From: an uncultured Erysipelotrichaceae bacterium
Lineage (GTDB): Bacteria > Bacillota_I > Bacilli_A > Erysipelotrichales > Erysipelotrichaceae
Direction of reading: 5' to 3'
DNA: 8,261 nucleotides
NCBI GenBank assembly: GCA_934692455.1
Contig: CAKUTY010000056.1
Coordinates: 1-8,261 of the forward strand
Shown: positions 1-5,793 of the stretch, one piece after another
How positions within the stretch are numbered: the first letter of the stretch is position 1
Layout of the letters: every line of letters begins with the position of its first letter
Notes under the pieces: model-generated
The model's database searches: none
Told to the model about the DNA's origin: nothing
Seen by the model: the letters and a program-made list of their open reading frames with translations, nothing else
Position numbers and translations under genes: made by a program

Positions 1-1630
1 TACCAGCCTTCTTAGCTTCTTTAATAGCTGGAATAACTTCAGGACGAACTGGGTCAATCATACCAGTTAAACCAACAAAGATCATATCCTTTTCAATCGC
101 AATAGAAGAAACTTCCTTTGGCATATCATCATGCTCAACATAAGCTAAAGCTAACACTCTTAAAGCCTTATGAGCCATTTCTTTATTAGCTTTCTTAACT
201 TCTTCTTTTAACTTAGTATCAAGTTTTACAACCTTACCATCAACTAAAATACGATCACATCTATCTAACAATACATCAGGAGCACCCTTAGTAAATTGTA
301 AAAAACCTTTTTCTGTCTTGTGAATAGTAGACATCATCTTTCTAGATGAATCAAAAGGAACTTCGCTAACTCTAGGTAACTTCTCTAATAATTCATTTTG
401 GTTTAGACCAAGTTTTAAGCCATAAGCTACTAAAGCAGCCTCGGTTGGTTCGCCAATTACTTCATTATCATCATTAACACTTGCATCGTTACATAAACTC
501 ATACCTTCTGCAAGCCACTTCTCATCACCAAAATGTTCAACAACAGTCATCTTGTTTTGAGTTAAAGTACCAGTCTTATCAGAACAGATAATTTGAGCAC
601 AGCCTAATGTTTCAACTGCAGTTAATTTTCTAATAATGGCATTCTTTTCACTCATCTTAGTTACACCGATCGATAATACGATAGTAACTACAGCTGCAAG
701 GCCTTCAGGAATTGCCGCAACAGCTAAAGATACCGCAACCATAAAGACATTAATTACTTCAGAGAAAATTGCCACAGAATCACCACTCGCCAAGATTTCT
801 CTATGCATAAACAAAGAGAAGGCAAAGATAAAGACACAGATGCCAAGAACTAACTTAGTTAGAATCTTAGATAATTCAGCTAACTTAATTTGTAAAGGAG
901 TCTTTGTTTCACTCGCATTGGCAATCGCATCAGCAATCTTACCAATTTCAGTATCCATACCAGTAGCAGTCACAATAGCCTTACCACGACCATAGACAAT
1001 ACTACTACCTGTATAAACCATATTACTTCTATCACCTAAGGCAACCTTAGTTTCAGTTAAATTCAATGTATCAATAATCTTTTTCACTGGACTGCTTTCA
1101 CCTGTCAAAGAAGATTCTTCAACTGTTAAAGTAGCACTTTCAATCAAACGACCATCAGCAGGAATTGCATCACCTGCTTCTAGCACCATCACATCACCAA
1201 CAACTACATCTTCAGTACTGATATGTGTAATCTTGCCATCTCTTAACACCTTGCATGTAGCTTGAGACATCTTTTGTAGGGCATCAATAGCCTTTTCAGC
1301 CTTTGATTCTTGTAAAACACCAAGAATCGCATTGATTAAAACTACAATCATGATGATTAAAGTATCAGTTGGAAAGAAAGATGTACCTTCAATCTTAGCT
1401 TCATAAGCCGAAGTGAAAGCTGAGATAACAGCCGCAACAATCAAGATAATGATCATTGGATCATTTAATTGTGCTAAGAACTTCTTCCAAAGTGGATCAC
1501 CCTCTTTTTCTTTTAGTTTGTTCTTACCATTTTCGCTTAGACGCTTATTAGCTTCTTGAACACTTAAACCATCTTTAGTAGTCTTAAGTTCTTTGATAAC
1601 TTCATCGCAACTATTCTGATAAAAATTCAT
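1..1630 (-). CDS. P2-type cation-transporting ATPase, Mn2+/Ca2+ efflux type (3' part cut by window edge)
   Basis: Integral membrane pump that exports a divalent cation using ATP through a phospho-aspartate intermediate. 543 codons are visible from ATG at 1628-1630; the C-terminal part (P-domain hinge and M5-M10) lies beyond the left edge. Seen in order: an N-terminal cytosolic segment; a hydrophobic hairpin near residues 60-100; the actuator loop TGES at 176-179; M4 with the ion-site motif PEGL (P308-E309-G310-L311); the phosphorylation motif DKTGTLT with catalytic D351; and the nucleotide-binding KGAPD at 448-452. The visible protein ends in the IDPVRPEV region typical of P2 ATPases. AGGAGG (1635-1640) precedes the ATG by 4 nt. 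PEGL in M4 with E309 places it in the SERCA/PMR1-like P2A group. The yybP-ykoY riboswitch in its leader makes Mn2+ export the best guess (the pneumococcal MgtA and lactococcal YoaB ATPases carry the same element). Ca2+ remains possible, because the M5/M6 ion ligands are outside the window. Confidence 0.93.
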   Translation of the reverse strand, partial: MNFYQNSCDEVIKELKTTKDGLSVQEANKRLSENGKNKLKEKEGDPLWKKFLAQLNDPMIIILIVAAVISAFTSAYEAKIEGTSFFPTDTLIIMIVVLINAILGVLQESKAEKAIDALQKMSQATCKVLRDGKITHISTEDVVVGDVMVLEAGDAIPADGRLIESATLTVEESSLTGESSPVKKIIDTLNLTETKVALGDRSNMVYTGSSIVYGRGKAIVTATGMDTEIGKIADAIANASETKTPLQIKLAELSKILTKLVLGICVFIFAFSLFMHREILASGDSVAIFSEVINVFMVAVSLAVAAIPEGLAAVVTIVLSIGVTKMSEKNAIIRKLTAVETLGCAQIICSDKTGTLTQNKMTVVEHFGDEKWLAEGMSLCNDASVNDDNEVIGEPTEAALVAYGLKLGLNQNELLEKLPRVSEVPFDSSRKMMSTIHKTEKGFLQFTKGAPDVLLDRCDRILVDGKVVKLDTKLKEEVKKANKEMAHKALRVLALAYVEHDDMPKEVSSIAIEKDMIFVGLTGMIDPVRPEVIPAIKEAKKAG

Positions 1631-1640
1631 ATTTCCTCCT

Positions 1641-1667
1641 AAAAAATAAGGCCTTCAGTAGACCTTA
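1641..1667 (-). terminator. Riboswitch expression-platform intrinsic terminator
   Basis: The minus-strand RNA TAAGGTCT (1660-1667) pairs over 8 bp, including one G-U, with AGGCCTTA (1647-1654) across the 5-nt loop ACTGA. Six U residues (1641-1646) follow directly. This is a standard intrinsic terminator placed just before the AGGAGG ribosome binding site of the ATPase, so control is most likely by premature termination. Its 5' arm is also complementary to AGACCTT (minus strand of 1678-1684) at the 3' edge of the aptamer, giving a competing hairpin. Confidence 0.72.
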
Positions 1668-1670
1668 ACA

Positions 1671-1780
1671 TCTACCAAAGGTCTTGCATCAACTATTTAT
1701 ATGTTGTCTATTGCCGGCTGAATACCTCAACGATTTGACGACAATAGATGGACAAGCCATAGCTACTCCCCAATGGATAT
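1671..1780 (-). ncRNA. yybP-ykoY manganese riboswitch aptamer
   Basis: The leader of the ATPase gene carries both signature segments of the yybP-ykoY family: GGGGAGTAGC (minus strand of 1762-1771) near its 5' end and GCAAGACC (minus strand of 1680-1687) near its 3' end. These form the metal-binding loops in known structures. Between them the RNA can fold into a small hairpin ATGG/CCAT (1748-1760), a 9-bp helix pairing 1739-1747 with 1708-1716 and capped by TCAA/TTGA (1727-1738), and a CAAC/GTTG hairpin (1690-1706). A closing P1 helix can form between CCATTGG and CCTTTGG, with two central U-U mismatches. The family senses Mn2+ and usually turns on Mn exporters. Helices were paired by eye, not with a covariance model. 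Confidence 0.88.
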
Positions 1781-1785
1781 TCAAT

Positions 1786-1791
1786 ATTATA
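1786..1791 (-). promoter_or_regulatory. -10 box of the riboswitch/ATPase transcript
   Basis: A perfect TATAAT on the minus strand would start transcription near 1779, exactly where the first strand of the riboswitch P1 helix begins. That positional fit is the main support. No convincing -35 hexamer is visible 16-18 nt upstream. On the plus strand the overlapping TATTAT (1785-1790) could serve the divergent kinase gene. Confidence 0.55.
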
Positions 1792-1824
1792 TCTTATTTG
1801 CTAAAATAATAAAGAGGTACGAAG

Positions 1825-3486
1825 ATGATTAAAATTGAAATTTATTACGGAAAAGAGATCCTTGATACAGTAAGTGTCAATGAAAATACAAGTATGCTAG
1901 AGCTTCTACCTAACTATAGAAGTAAATTAACATATCCTGTTTATGCATGTAAGGTTGATAATATGTATCGTGCATTAAACCATAAACTTAATCACGATTC
2001 AAAGGTTGAACTATTAGACATTAAAAACCAAGCTACTTGGCTAATCTACCAAAATAGCTTAGTGCTTTTATATATCAAGGCAGTACACGATGTCTTGGGT
2101 AAACATGTTAAAGTATCTATTAATAATTCTTTAAATAAAGGTTTATATACTGATATTAAAGTTGATGTAAATGAGAAACAAGTAGCAGATATTGAAAATA
2201 GAATGCGTCAACTTGTTGCCCTTGATCTTCCTATTAAGAAAGAATATATGTCTAAGGAAAAGGCAATGGAATTAGCTAAGACTCATAAGCTACAAGATAC
2301 ATATGATTTACTATCATCAATTACTAATATAGGTGATGTTGAAATCTACTCATTAGATGATGAAATCGATATTTTCTACGGTCTAATGGTACCATCAACA
2401 TCTTTCTTAAGCTTATTTGAACTTAGATATTATAAGAATGCAGTACTACTTAGATATCCGCACCCTAGTGATCCACTATCAATTCCTGAATATAGTGACC
2501 AAGTATTGTTGTATGAAGCATTCAAGGAAGCAACTCATTGGGGTAAACTAATGGGTATTAATTATTGTAGTGACTTAAATAAGAAAATAATTAACAACGA
2601 GACTAAGGATATCTTCCTTATGCAAGAAGCTCTACATGAAAAAAGAATTGCTCAAATAGCTGATGAAATAAACAAGAGAAAAGCCCATGTAGTCTTAATA
2701 TGTGGCCCTAGCAGTAGCGGTAAGACAACTTTTGCCAATAGATTAATTATTCAATTAAGAGTATTAGGACTAAAAACACTATACTTAGGAACTGATGATT
2801 ATTTTGTAGAACTAAATGAAAAACCAGTTGATGAGAATGGTGAATTAGATTTAGAATCAATCAAAGCAGTAGATACAAACTTGTTCTTATCTAATCTAAA
2901 AGACTTATTGTCAGGTAAAGAAGTAGACTTACCTACTTATGACTTTATAAATAACACCAAGGTATTTGGAAAAAGAAAAACCAAATTAGCTAAAGATCAA
3001 GTCATTGTCATTGAAGGTATCCATACTCTAAATCCAATTCTTACACAAGGAATTGACGATAAAGATAAATACAAGATTTATATCTCACCTCTTACTCCTG
3101 TTGGTATTGATTCTCACAATAAGATTTCAACAACTGATGCTAGAATGCTTAGAAGAATCGTAAGAGACCATCAATTTAGAGGTAGAACAATTAAACAAGC
3201 ACTAAATGAATGGCCTAAGGTAAGAGAAGGCGAAGAAAAGAACATCTTCCCTAATACTGACCAAGCAGATGTTTTCTTTAATTCAAACTGTATCTATGAA
3301 CTATCGGTATTAAAGAAATATGCAGAAAGTCTATTCAAGGAAGTGACAAGAGATGAACCTGAATACGGGGAAGCTCAAAGAATGTTATCTTTCTTAAGAT
3401 TTATTGATTCTATTGAAGACGATGATCAAATCGTTAATAATTCAATCATCAGAGAATTCATTGGTGGATCAATATTAGTTAAATAA
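1825..3486 (+). CDS. TGS-domain nucleoside (uridine-type) kinase
   Basis: A two-part cytosolic protein of 553 residues. Residues 1 to about 60 look like a TGS domain, and the region to about 275 resembles the N-terminal editing/SAD region of threonyl-tRNA synthetase without any aminoacylation core. The C-terminal half is a uridine kinase/phosphoribulokinase-type P-loop kinase: Walker A GPSSSGKTT at 294-302, TDDYF at 323-327 (acidic substrate site), YDF near 372-374, EGIH at 397-400, and the arginine-rich RMLRRIVRD at 440-448, which matches the lid region of the family. The likely reaction is phosphorylation of a nucleoside such as uridine, but the TGS-fused branch has not been assigned a substrate here and is much longer than classical Udk (about 210 aa). 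ATG at 1825 follows AGAGG (1813-1817) at 7-nt spacing. The gene diverges from the ATPase, and its promoter must lie within or next to the DNA coding for the riboswitch. Confidence 0.9.
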   Translation: MIKIEIYYGKEILDTVSVNENTSMLELLPNYRSKLTYPVYACKVDNMYRALNHKLNHDSKVELLDIKNQATWLIYQNSLVLLYIKAVHDVLGKHVKVSINNSLNKGLYTDIKVDVNEKQVADIENRMRQLVALDLPIKKEYMSKEKAMELAKTHKLQDTYDLLSSITNIGDVEIYSLDDEIDIFYGLMVPSTSFLSLFELRYYKNAVLLRYPHPSDPLSIPEYSDQVLLYEAFKEATHWGKLMGINYCSDLNKKIINNETKDIFLMQEALHEKRIAQIADEINKRKAHVVLICGPSSSGKTTFANRLIIQLRVLGLKTLYLGTDDYFVELNEKPVDENGELDLESIKAVDTNLFLSNLKDLLSGKEVDLPTYDFINNTKVFGKRKTKLAKDQVIVIEGIHTLNPILTQGIDDKDKYKIYISPLTPVGIDSHNKISTTDARMLRRIVRDHQFRGRTIKQALNEWPKVREGEEKNIFPNTDQADVFFNSNCIYELSVLKKYAESLFKEVTRDEPEYGEAQRMLSFLRFIDSIEDDDQIVNNSIIREFIGGSILVK

Positions 3487-3515
3487 GGTATCGCAATTGC
3501 GATACCTTATATTTT
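3484..3515. terminator. Shared terminator between convergent kinase and dehydrogenase genes
   Basis: A 26-nt perfect palindrome (3484-3509) starts at the TAA stop codon of the kinase gene and can form an 11-bp stem around an AATT loop. It is followed on the plus strand by TATATTTTA and on the minus strand by TTATTTAA. The gap to the convergent dehydrogenase stop codon is only 27 nt, so one hairpin probably ends both transcripts. The U-runs are imperfect on both sides. Confidence 0.75.
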
Positions 3516-4542
3516 AATCTTTGTGTTCGATTACAATCTTACATTCATCATTTGAACCAGATGTAAACAACTTTTCAAAAGCTTTTTGAACATCTTCAGC
3601 ATCAGCAGGAATAACTGAAGTAATAGTTGACATGAAGGCATCTTGATTATCCTTAATCAATTCAAAAGCATGTTTATAGTCTTCCCAAGAAAAATATAAA
3701 CCAGTTCTAATTGAACCTTCTTTTAAGAATAAAGGAATAGTTGAGAATTTTGCTTCACTAGCATGCATACCCAATGCAACAATTGTTACACCACTGCTTC
3801 CTAAAGAAATTAATTCATCATAATTATCTACACCAACACAGTCGATAATGTGCTTAAAGCCGCCAACAGGCATTAATTCCTTTAATTTCTTTTTATAATC
3901 AGGATCTTTTACACTTAAGCACTTATCTACAAAATCAAACTTATTACAGAAAGCAACTCTTGATTCGCTTCTTCCAGTCATAATTACCTTACCAGCACCT
4001 AATAATTTTGCACATAAAGCTGCATAGATACCAATTGGACCATTACCTGAAACAAGAACATCTTCACCTTTTTTAATGTTCAAATATTTAATACCGTGTA
4101 AAGAAACAGCAACTGGTTCACAAATTGAACCTAAGATTACAGGCATATCTTCTGGCATTCTAATTACATAGTCACCACGAACTCTTACATATTCTCCATA
4201 TGCACCCGGAGCAGATACACCAGGATTTTCAGCCATCATTTGGGCACATAATTGTTCTTGTCCATTCTTACAGAATTCACATTCGCCACAAGAATTAAAT
4301 TCAGCAGCACATACCTTTTCACCCTTCTTAAAATCATATTCTCCTGGATCCTCGATATAACCTGAGAACTCATGACCTAAGGTAAAATCATCTCCACCTG
4401 CTAAACCAGTCCAAAATGAATTATCAGAACCACAAATAGCACAATTCTTTACTTTAATAGTAACCCACTTGCCACCAGCTTCAGGCATAGGCTTTTCAGC
4501 ATTGGCAAAGCTACGATAACCATTAACGATAACACTTTTCAT
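3514..4542 (-). CDS. Zinc-dependent medium-chain alcohol (sugar-alcohol type) dehydrogenase
   Basis: A cytosolic oxidoreductase of 342 residues, the usual length for the sorbitol/threonine/galactitol-1-phosphate dehydrogenase group. The GroES-like N-terminal domain shows the catalytic zinc set C37 (in CGSD), H57-E58 (GHE) and E142 (CEP). The structural-zinc lobe is intact: C85, C88, C91 and C99. The Rossmann fold carries GxGxxG at 166-171. The segment after the second strand reads TGRS (189-192) instead of ending in the acidic residue usual for NAD, which hints at NADP(H). The start MKSV and the GHEFSGYI stretch recall galactitol-1-phosphate 5-dehydrogenase (GatD), but the substrate cannot be fixed from sequence. 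ATG at 4540-4542 is preceded by AAGAGG at 7-nt spacing. It is transcribed alone: a terminator lies upstream at 4677-4723 and a shared one downstream. Confidence 0.9.
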   Translation of the reverse strand: MKSVIVNGYRSFANAEKPMPEAGGKWVTIKVKNCAICGSDNSFWTGLAGGDDFTLGHEFSGYIEDPGEYDFKKGEKVCAAEFNSCGECEFCKNGQEQLCAQMMAENPGVSAPGAYGEYVRVRGDYVIRMPEDMPVILGSICEPVAVSLHGIKYLNIKKGEDVLVSGNGPIGIYAALCAKLLGAGKVIMTGRSESRVAFCNKFDFVDKCLSVKDPDYKKKLKELMPVGGFKHIIDCVGVDNYDELISLGSSGVTIVALGMHASEAKFSTIPLFLKEGSIRTGLYFSWEDYKHAFELIKDNQDAFMSTITSVIPADAEDVQKAFEKLFTSGSNDECKIVIEHKD

Positions 4543-4581
4543 ACCATAACCTCTTTTCTAAAATTAATTTTACTTCTAAGA

Positions 4582-4591
4582 TAAACGTTTA
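4582..4591. promoter_or_regulatory. Palindromic LacI/CcpA-type operator candidate upstream of the dehydrogenase
   Basis: TAAACGTTTA is a perfect 10-bp palindrome with a central CG, about 40-50 nt before the dehydrogenase start. It fits the inner ten positions of the cre consensus (WAANCGNTNW) but not the outer TG and CA. It could be a weak CcpA site or the operator of another LacI-family regulator. No clear promoter hexamers are visible around it. Confidence 0.35.
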
Positions 4592-4603
4592 ATAATGAAT
4601 TTT

Positions 4604-4622
4604 TCATGTGAATTTATGTGAG
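4604..4622 (-). repeat. 10-bp-spaced direct repeat upstream of the dehydrogenase
   Basis: On the minus strand TCACAT occurs twice (4616-4621 and 4606-4611) with starts exactly 10 bp apart, within TCACATAAATTCACATGAA. Tandem half-sites one helical turn apart are typical of direct-repeat activator or response-regulator sites. It lies 62-80 nt upstream of the dehydrogenase start. A related repeat occurs at 8035-8054. The surroundings are very A/T-rich, so chance is possible. Confidence 0.35.
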
Positions 4623-4676
4623 AATACAACTTTCACTATTAGCTTATTCAATTTATTCTTATAAATTAATACATAA

Positions 4677-4723
4677 TAAAACATGACTGACACTTATAAC
4701 AATAAGTTCACAGTCATGTTTTA
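4677..4723 (-). terminator. Long hairpin terminator after the 82-aa gene
   Basis: TAAAACATGACTG (4677-4689) and CAGTCATGTTTTA (4711-4723) form a perfect 13-bp stem. Inside, ACTTAT/ATAAGT forms a second 6-bp stem around a TGTT loop, separated by a small 3x2 internal loop. On the minus strand the hairpin begins 13 nt after the stop codon of the 82-aa gene and ends in TTTTATTATG, giving a U-rich tail. The A/T ends would allow activity in both directions. Confidence 0.75.
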
Positions 4724-4736
4724 CTTCGATAACTAA

Positions 4737-4985
4737 TTAAGTAGGACTATTATCTTTGTCTATTTTATCAATCTTACAATAGAAACACAATATAGCTATA
4801 GTAAGCAAAACAATTATAAGATGTTTATAGTTAAAAACTAAATCGTTAATTAAATCAATACAATAAAGAAAATATAATAAGCCGTATGAAATAACAAGTA
4901 TTAATTTCAAATAATGTGGTTTTTTGAGATAAAACATAGTTAATAAAATTAATATATTTGAATAGCCAATCATTCTTAAATACAT
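4737..4985 (-). CDS. Small hydrophobic membrane protein, unknown function
   Basis: 82 residues with three hydrophobic segments at about 6-20, 26-43 and 55-70 and a short charged tail (KIDKIDKDN), so probably an integral membrane protein. No family recognised. It looks like a real gene: GAGGAG sits 8 nt before the ATG at 4983-4985, a TATAAT -10 box lies 39-44 nt upstream, and a strong hairpin terminator follows the stop. It is visibly more A/T-rich than its neighbours and rich in Ile, Leu and Tyr. This fits a membrane protein but could also mark an acquired gene. Terminators on both sides make it a one-gene transcript. It could be an immunity-type or regulatory membrane peptide, but nothing visible decides this. 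Confidence 0.65.
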   Translation of the reverse strand: MYLRMIGYSNILILLTMFYLKKPHYLKLILVISYGLLYFLYCIDLINDLVFNYKHLIIVLLTIAILCFYCKIDKIDKDNSPT

Positions 4986-5023
4986 GTAGCAATCTCCTCA
5001 TCTTTTGTAATTTATATACTTTA

Positions 5024-5029
5024 ATTATA
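5024..5029 (-). promoter_or_regulatory. -10 box for the 82-aa gene
   Basis: TATAAT on the minus strand, preceded by TTG. Transcription from about 5017 would leave a leader of roughly 31 nt containing the GAGGAG ribosome binding site. The -35 region is poor (TTATGA or ATGACG at non-ideal spacing). It lies downstream of the terminator of the preceding gene, so an independent promoter here makes sense. Confidence 0.45.
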
Positions 5030-5066
5030 CAAAAAAATTAATACCGTCATAAATAATACTTAATAC

Positions 5067-5093
5067 ATAAAAAAGCATCACCGCAGTGACACT
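5067..5093 (-). terminator. Intrinsic terminator of the 204-aa gene
   Basis: The minus-strand RNA AGTGTCAC (5086-5093) pairs with GTGATGCT (5074-5081) over 8 bp, two of them G-U, around a TGCG loop (5082-5085). A run of at least five U (5069-5073) follows. The stem starts at the last base of the stop codon. It separates this gene from the 82-aa gene downstream. Confidence 0.75.
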
Positions 5094-5707
5094 TATTTCT
5101 TGTTTAATTCATCAAATTGTTTTAAATGTTCCTTAGACAGTTTTTCATACTTCAAGGCATTTTCCTTATCATTCTTATTCTTATACATTAAAGAAATTAA
5201 GAATTCATTAACACCTCTATTTACAGGCTCAATATAATCAAGCTCTTCAATCATTTCATCTAAGTACTTATAGCCCTTAGCTACATAAATATCATAAGAT
5301 TTATCAATTTCATTAACGATTTGATCGTTCTTTAATTCATGAACCTTATCTTTCCAAATACCACACTTCTTATAGCTCTTAACAGAAAGATAATAGTTAT
5401 AAGCTTGAGTATAAATCTTTTCCTTATCAGCTTCAGAAAGCTTAATCTTAGAGAACTTCTCTAATAATCTATCTATTTCATTAACATCATTTCTTATCAT
5501 AGCCTCATTTAGTCTAATAGAATCTAGATAAGCGGCTGGAAAAAGGAATTGTGTAGTTTTCTTACTTAATATAGCATTAAATTCATTATGATCATTTGTT
5601 TGGATAGCAGTAACAATTTCATGTGAAATTTTTTTCTTAAAAATCGCGATACCAACTGCAATAGCAATCGCAATTACAACAACAATAGCAATAATAGTAT
5701 ATTTCAT
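5093..5707 (-). CDS. Membrane-anchored helical protein, unknown function
   Basis: 204 residues from the preferred start MKYTII. Residues 4-23 are a continuous Ile/Val/Ala hydrophobic segment followed by KKK, so this is a signal anchor with no lipobox cysteine. The rest (about 25-204) is charged and helical, with alternating Glu/Lys and spaced Tyr/Leu as in TPR-like or helical-repeat proteins; no named family recognised. Topology is uncertain: the KKK after the segment suggests the C-terminal body may stay cytosolic. The frame stays open 13 codons further to a GTG at 5744-5746, but that GTG lies inside a terminator-like hairpin. ATG at 5705-5707 has GAGG 5 nt upstream, so the shorter form is chosen. 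A terminator follows directly. No clear promoter is visible, so expression may depend on read-through from the PTS operon. Confidence 0.68.
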   Translation of the reverse strand: MKYTIIAIVVVIAIAIAVGIAIFKKKISHEIVTAIQTNDHNEFNAILSKKTTQFLFPAAYLDSIRLNEAMIRNDVNEIDRLLEKFSKIKLSEADKEKIYTQAYNYYLSVKSYKKCGIWKDKVHELKNDQIVNEIDKSYDIYVAKGYKYLDEMIEELDYIEPVNRGVNEFLISLMYKNKNDKENALKYEKLSKEHLKQFDELNKK

Positions 5708-5721
5708 ATAGACCTCATTTT

Positions 5722-5753
5722 TTGAAAAGAGTGTGTGAATAATCACACACTCT
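5722..5753 (-). terminator. Hairpin terminator after the PTS operon
   Basis: AGAGTGTGTG (minus strand of 5744-5753) pairs perfectly with CACACACTCT (minus strand of 5728-5737) around the 6-nt loop ATTATT, followed on the minus strand by TTTTCAAAAAA. A 10-bp stem with a short U-run fits an intrinsic terminator of the operon ending at 5794. It lies only 20 nt before the start codon of the 204-aa gene, so it could also act as a leader attenuator. Confidence 0.65.
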
Positions 5754-5770
5754 GTAGTTTTTCGGAAAGA

Positions 5771-5786
5771 AAGTGCTTAAACACTT
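5771..5786 (-). terminator. Weak hairpin just after the IID gene
   Basis: The minus-strand RNA AAGTGTTTAAGCACTT can form a 6-bp stem with one G-U pair around TTAA, followed by TCTTTCC. It sits 8 nt after the IID stop codon, which is itself a tandem TAATAA. Too short and poorly U-tailed to be a strong terminator alone. It may work with the stronger hairpin at 5722-5753 or protect the 3' end. Confidence 0.35.
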
Positions 5787-5793
5787 AACTTTA

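Noticed and set aside
636..995. 119-codon plus-strand open frame
   Set aside because: It lies wholly antisense to the P-type ATPase, over the region coding for M3/M4 and the DKTGT site. It has no ribosome binding site and no recognisable protein features: a shadow frame.
1825..2650. Threonyl-tRNA synthetase
   Set aside because: Only TGS/SAD-like N-terminal regions are present. The class II catalytic core and anticodon domain are missing and a P-loop kinase follows instead.
3484..3509. 26-nt perfect palindrome as an operator or mobile-element end
   Set aside because: It sits between two convergent stop codons with U-rich flanks, has no partner copy in the window and no transposase, so a shared terminator is the simpler reading.
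4677..4723. 13-bp inverted repeats as a MITE or insertion remnant
   Set aside because: The arms are only 21 bp apart, form one continuous hairpin directly after a stop codon with a U-rich tail, and show no target-site duplication.
5708..5746. GTG start giving a 217-residue form of the membrane-anchored protein
   Set aside because: The GTG lies in one arm of the terminator-like hairpin 5728-5753 with no Shine-Dalgarno sequence, while ATG at 5705-5707 has GAGG close upstream and begins directly with the hydrophobic anchor.
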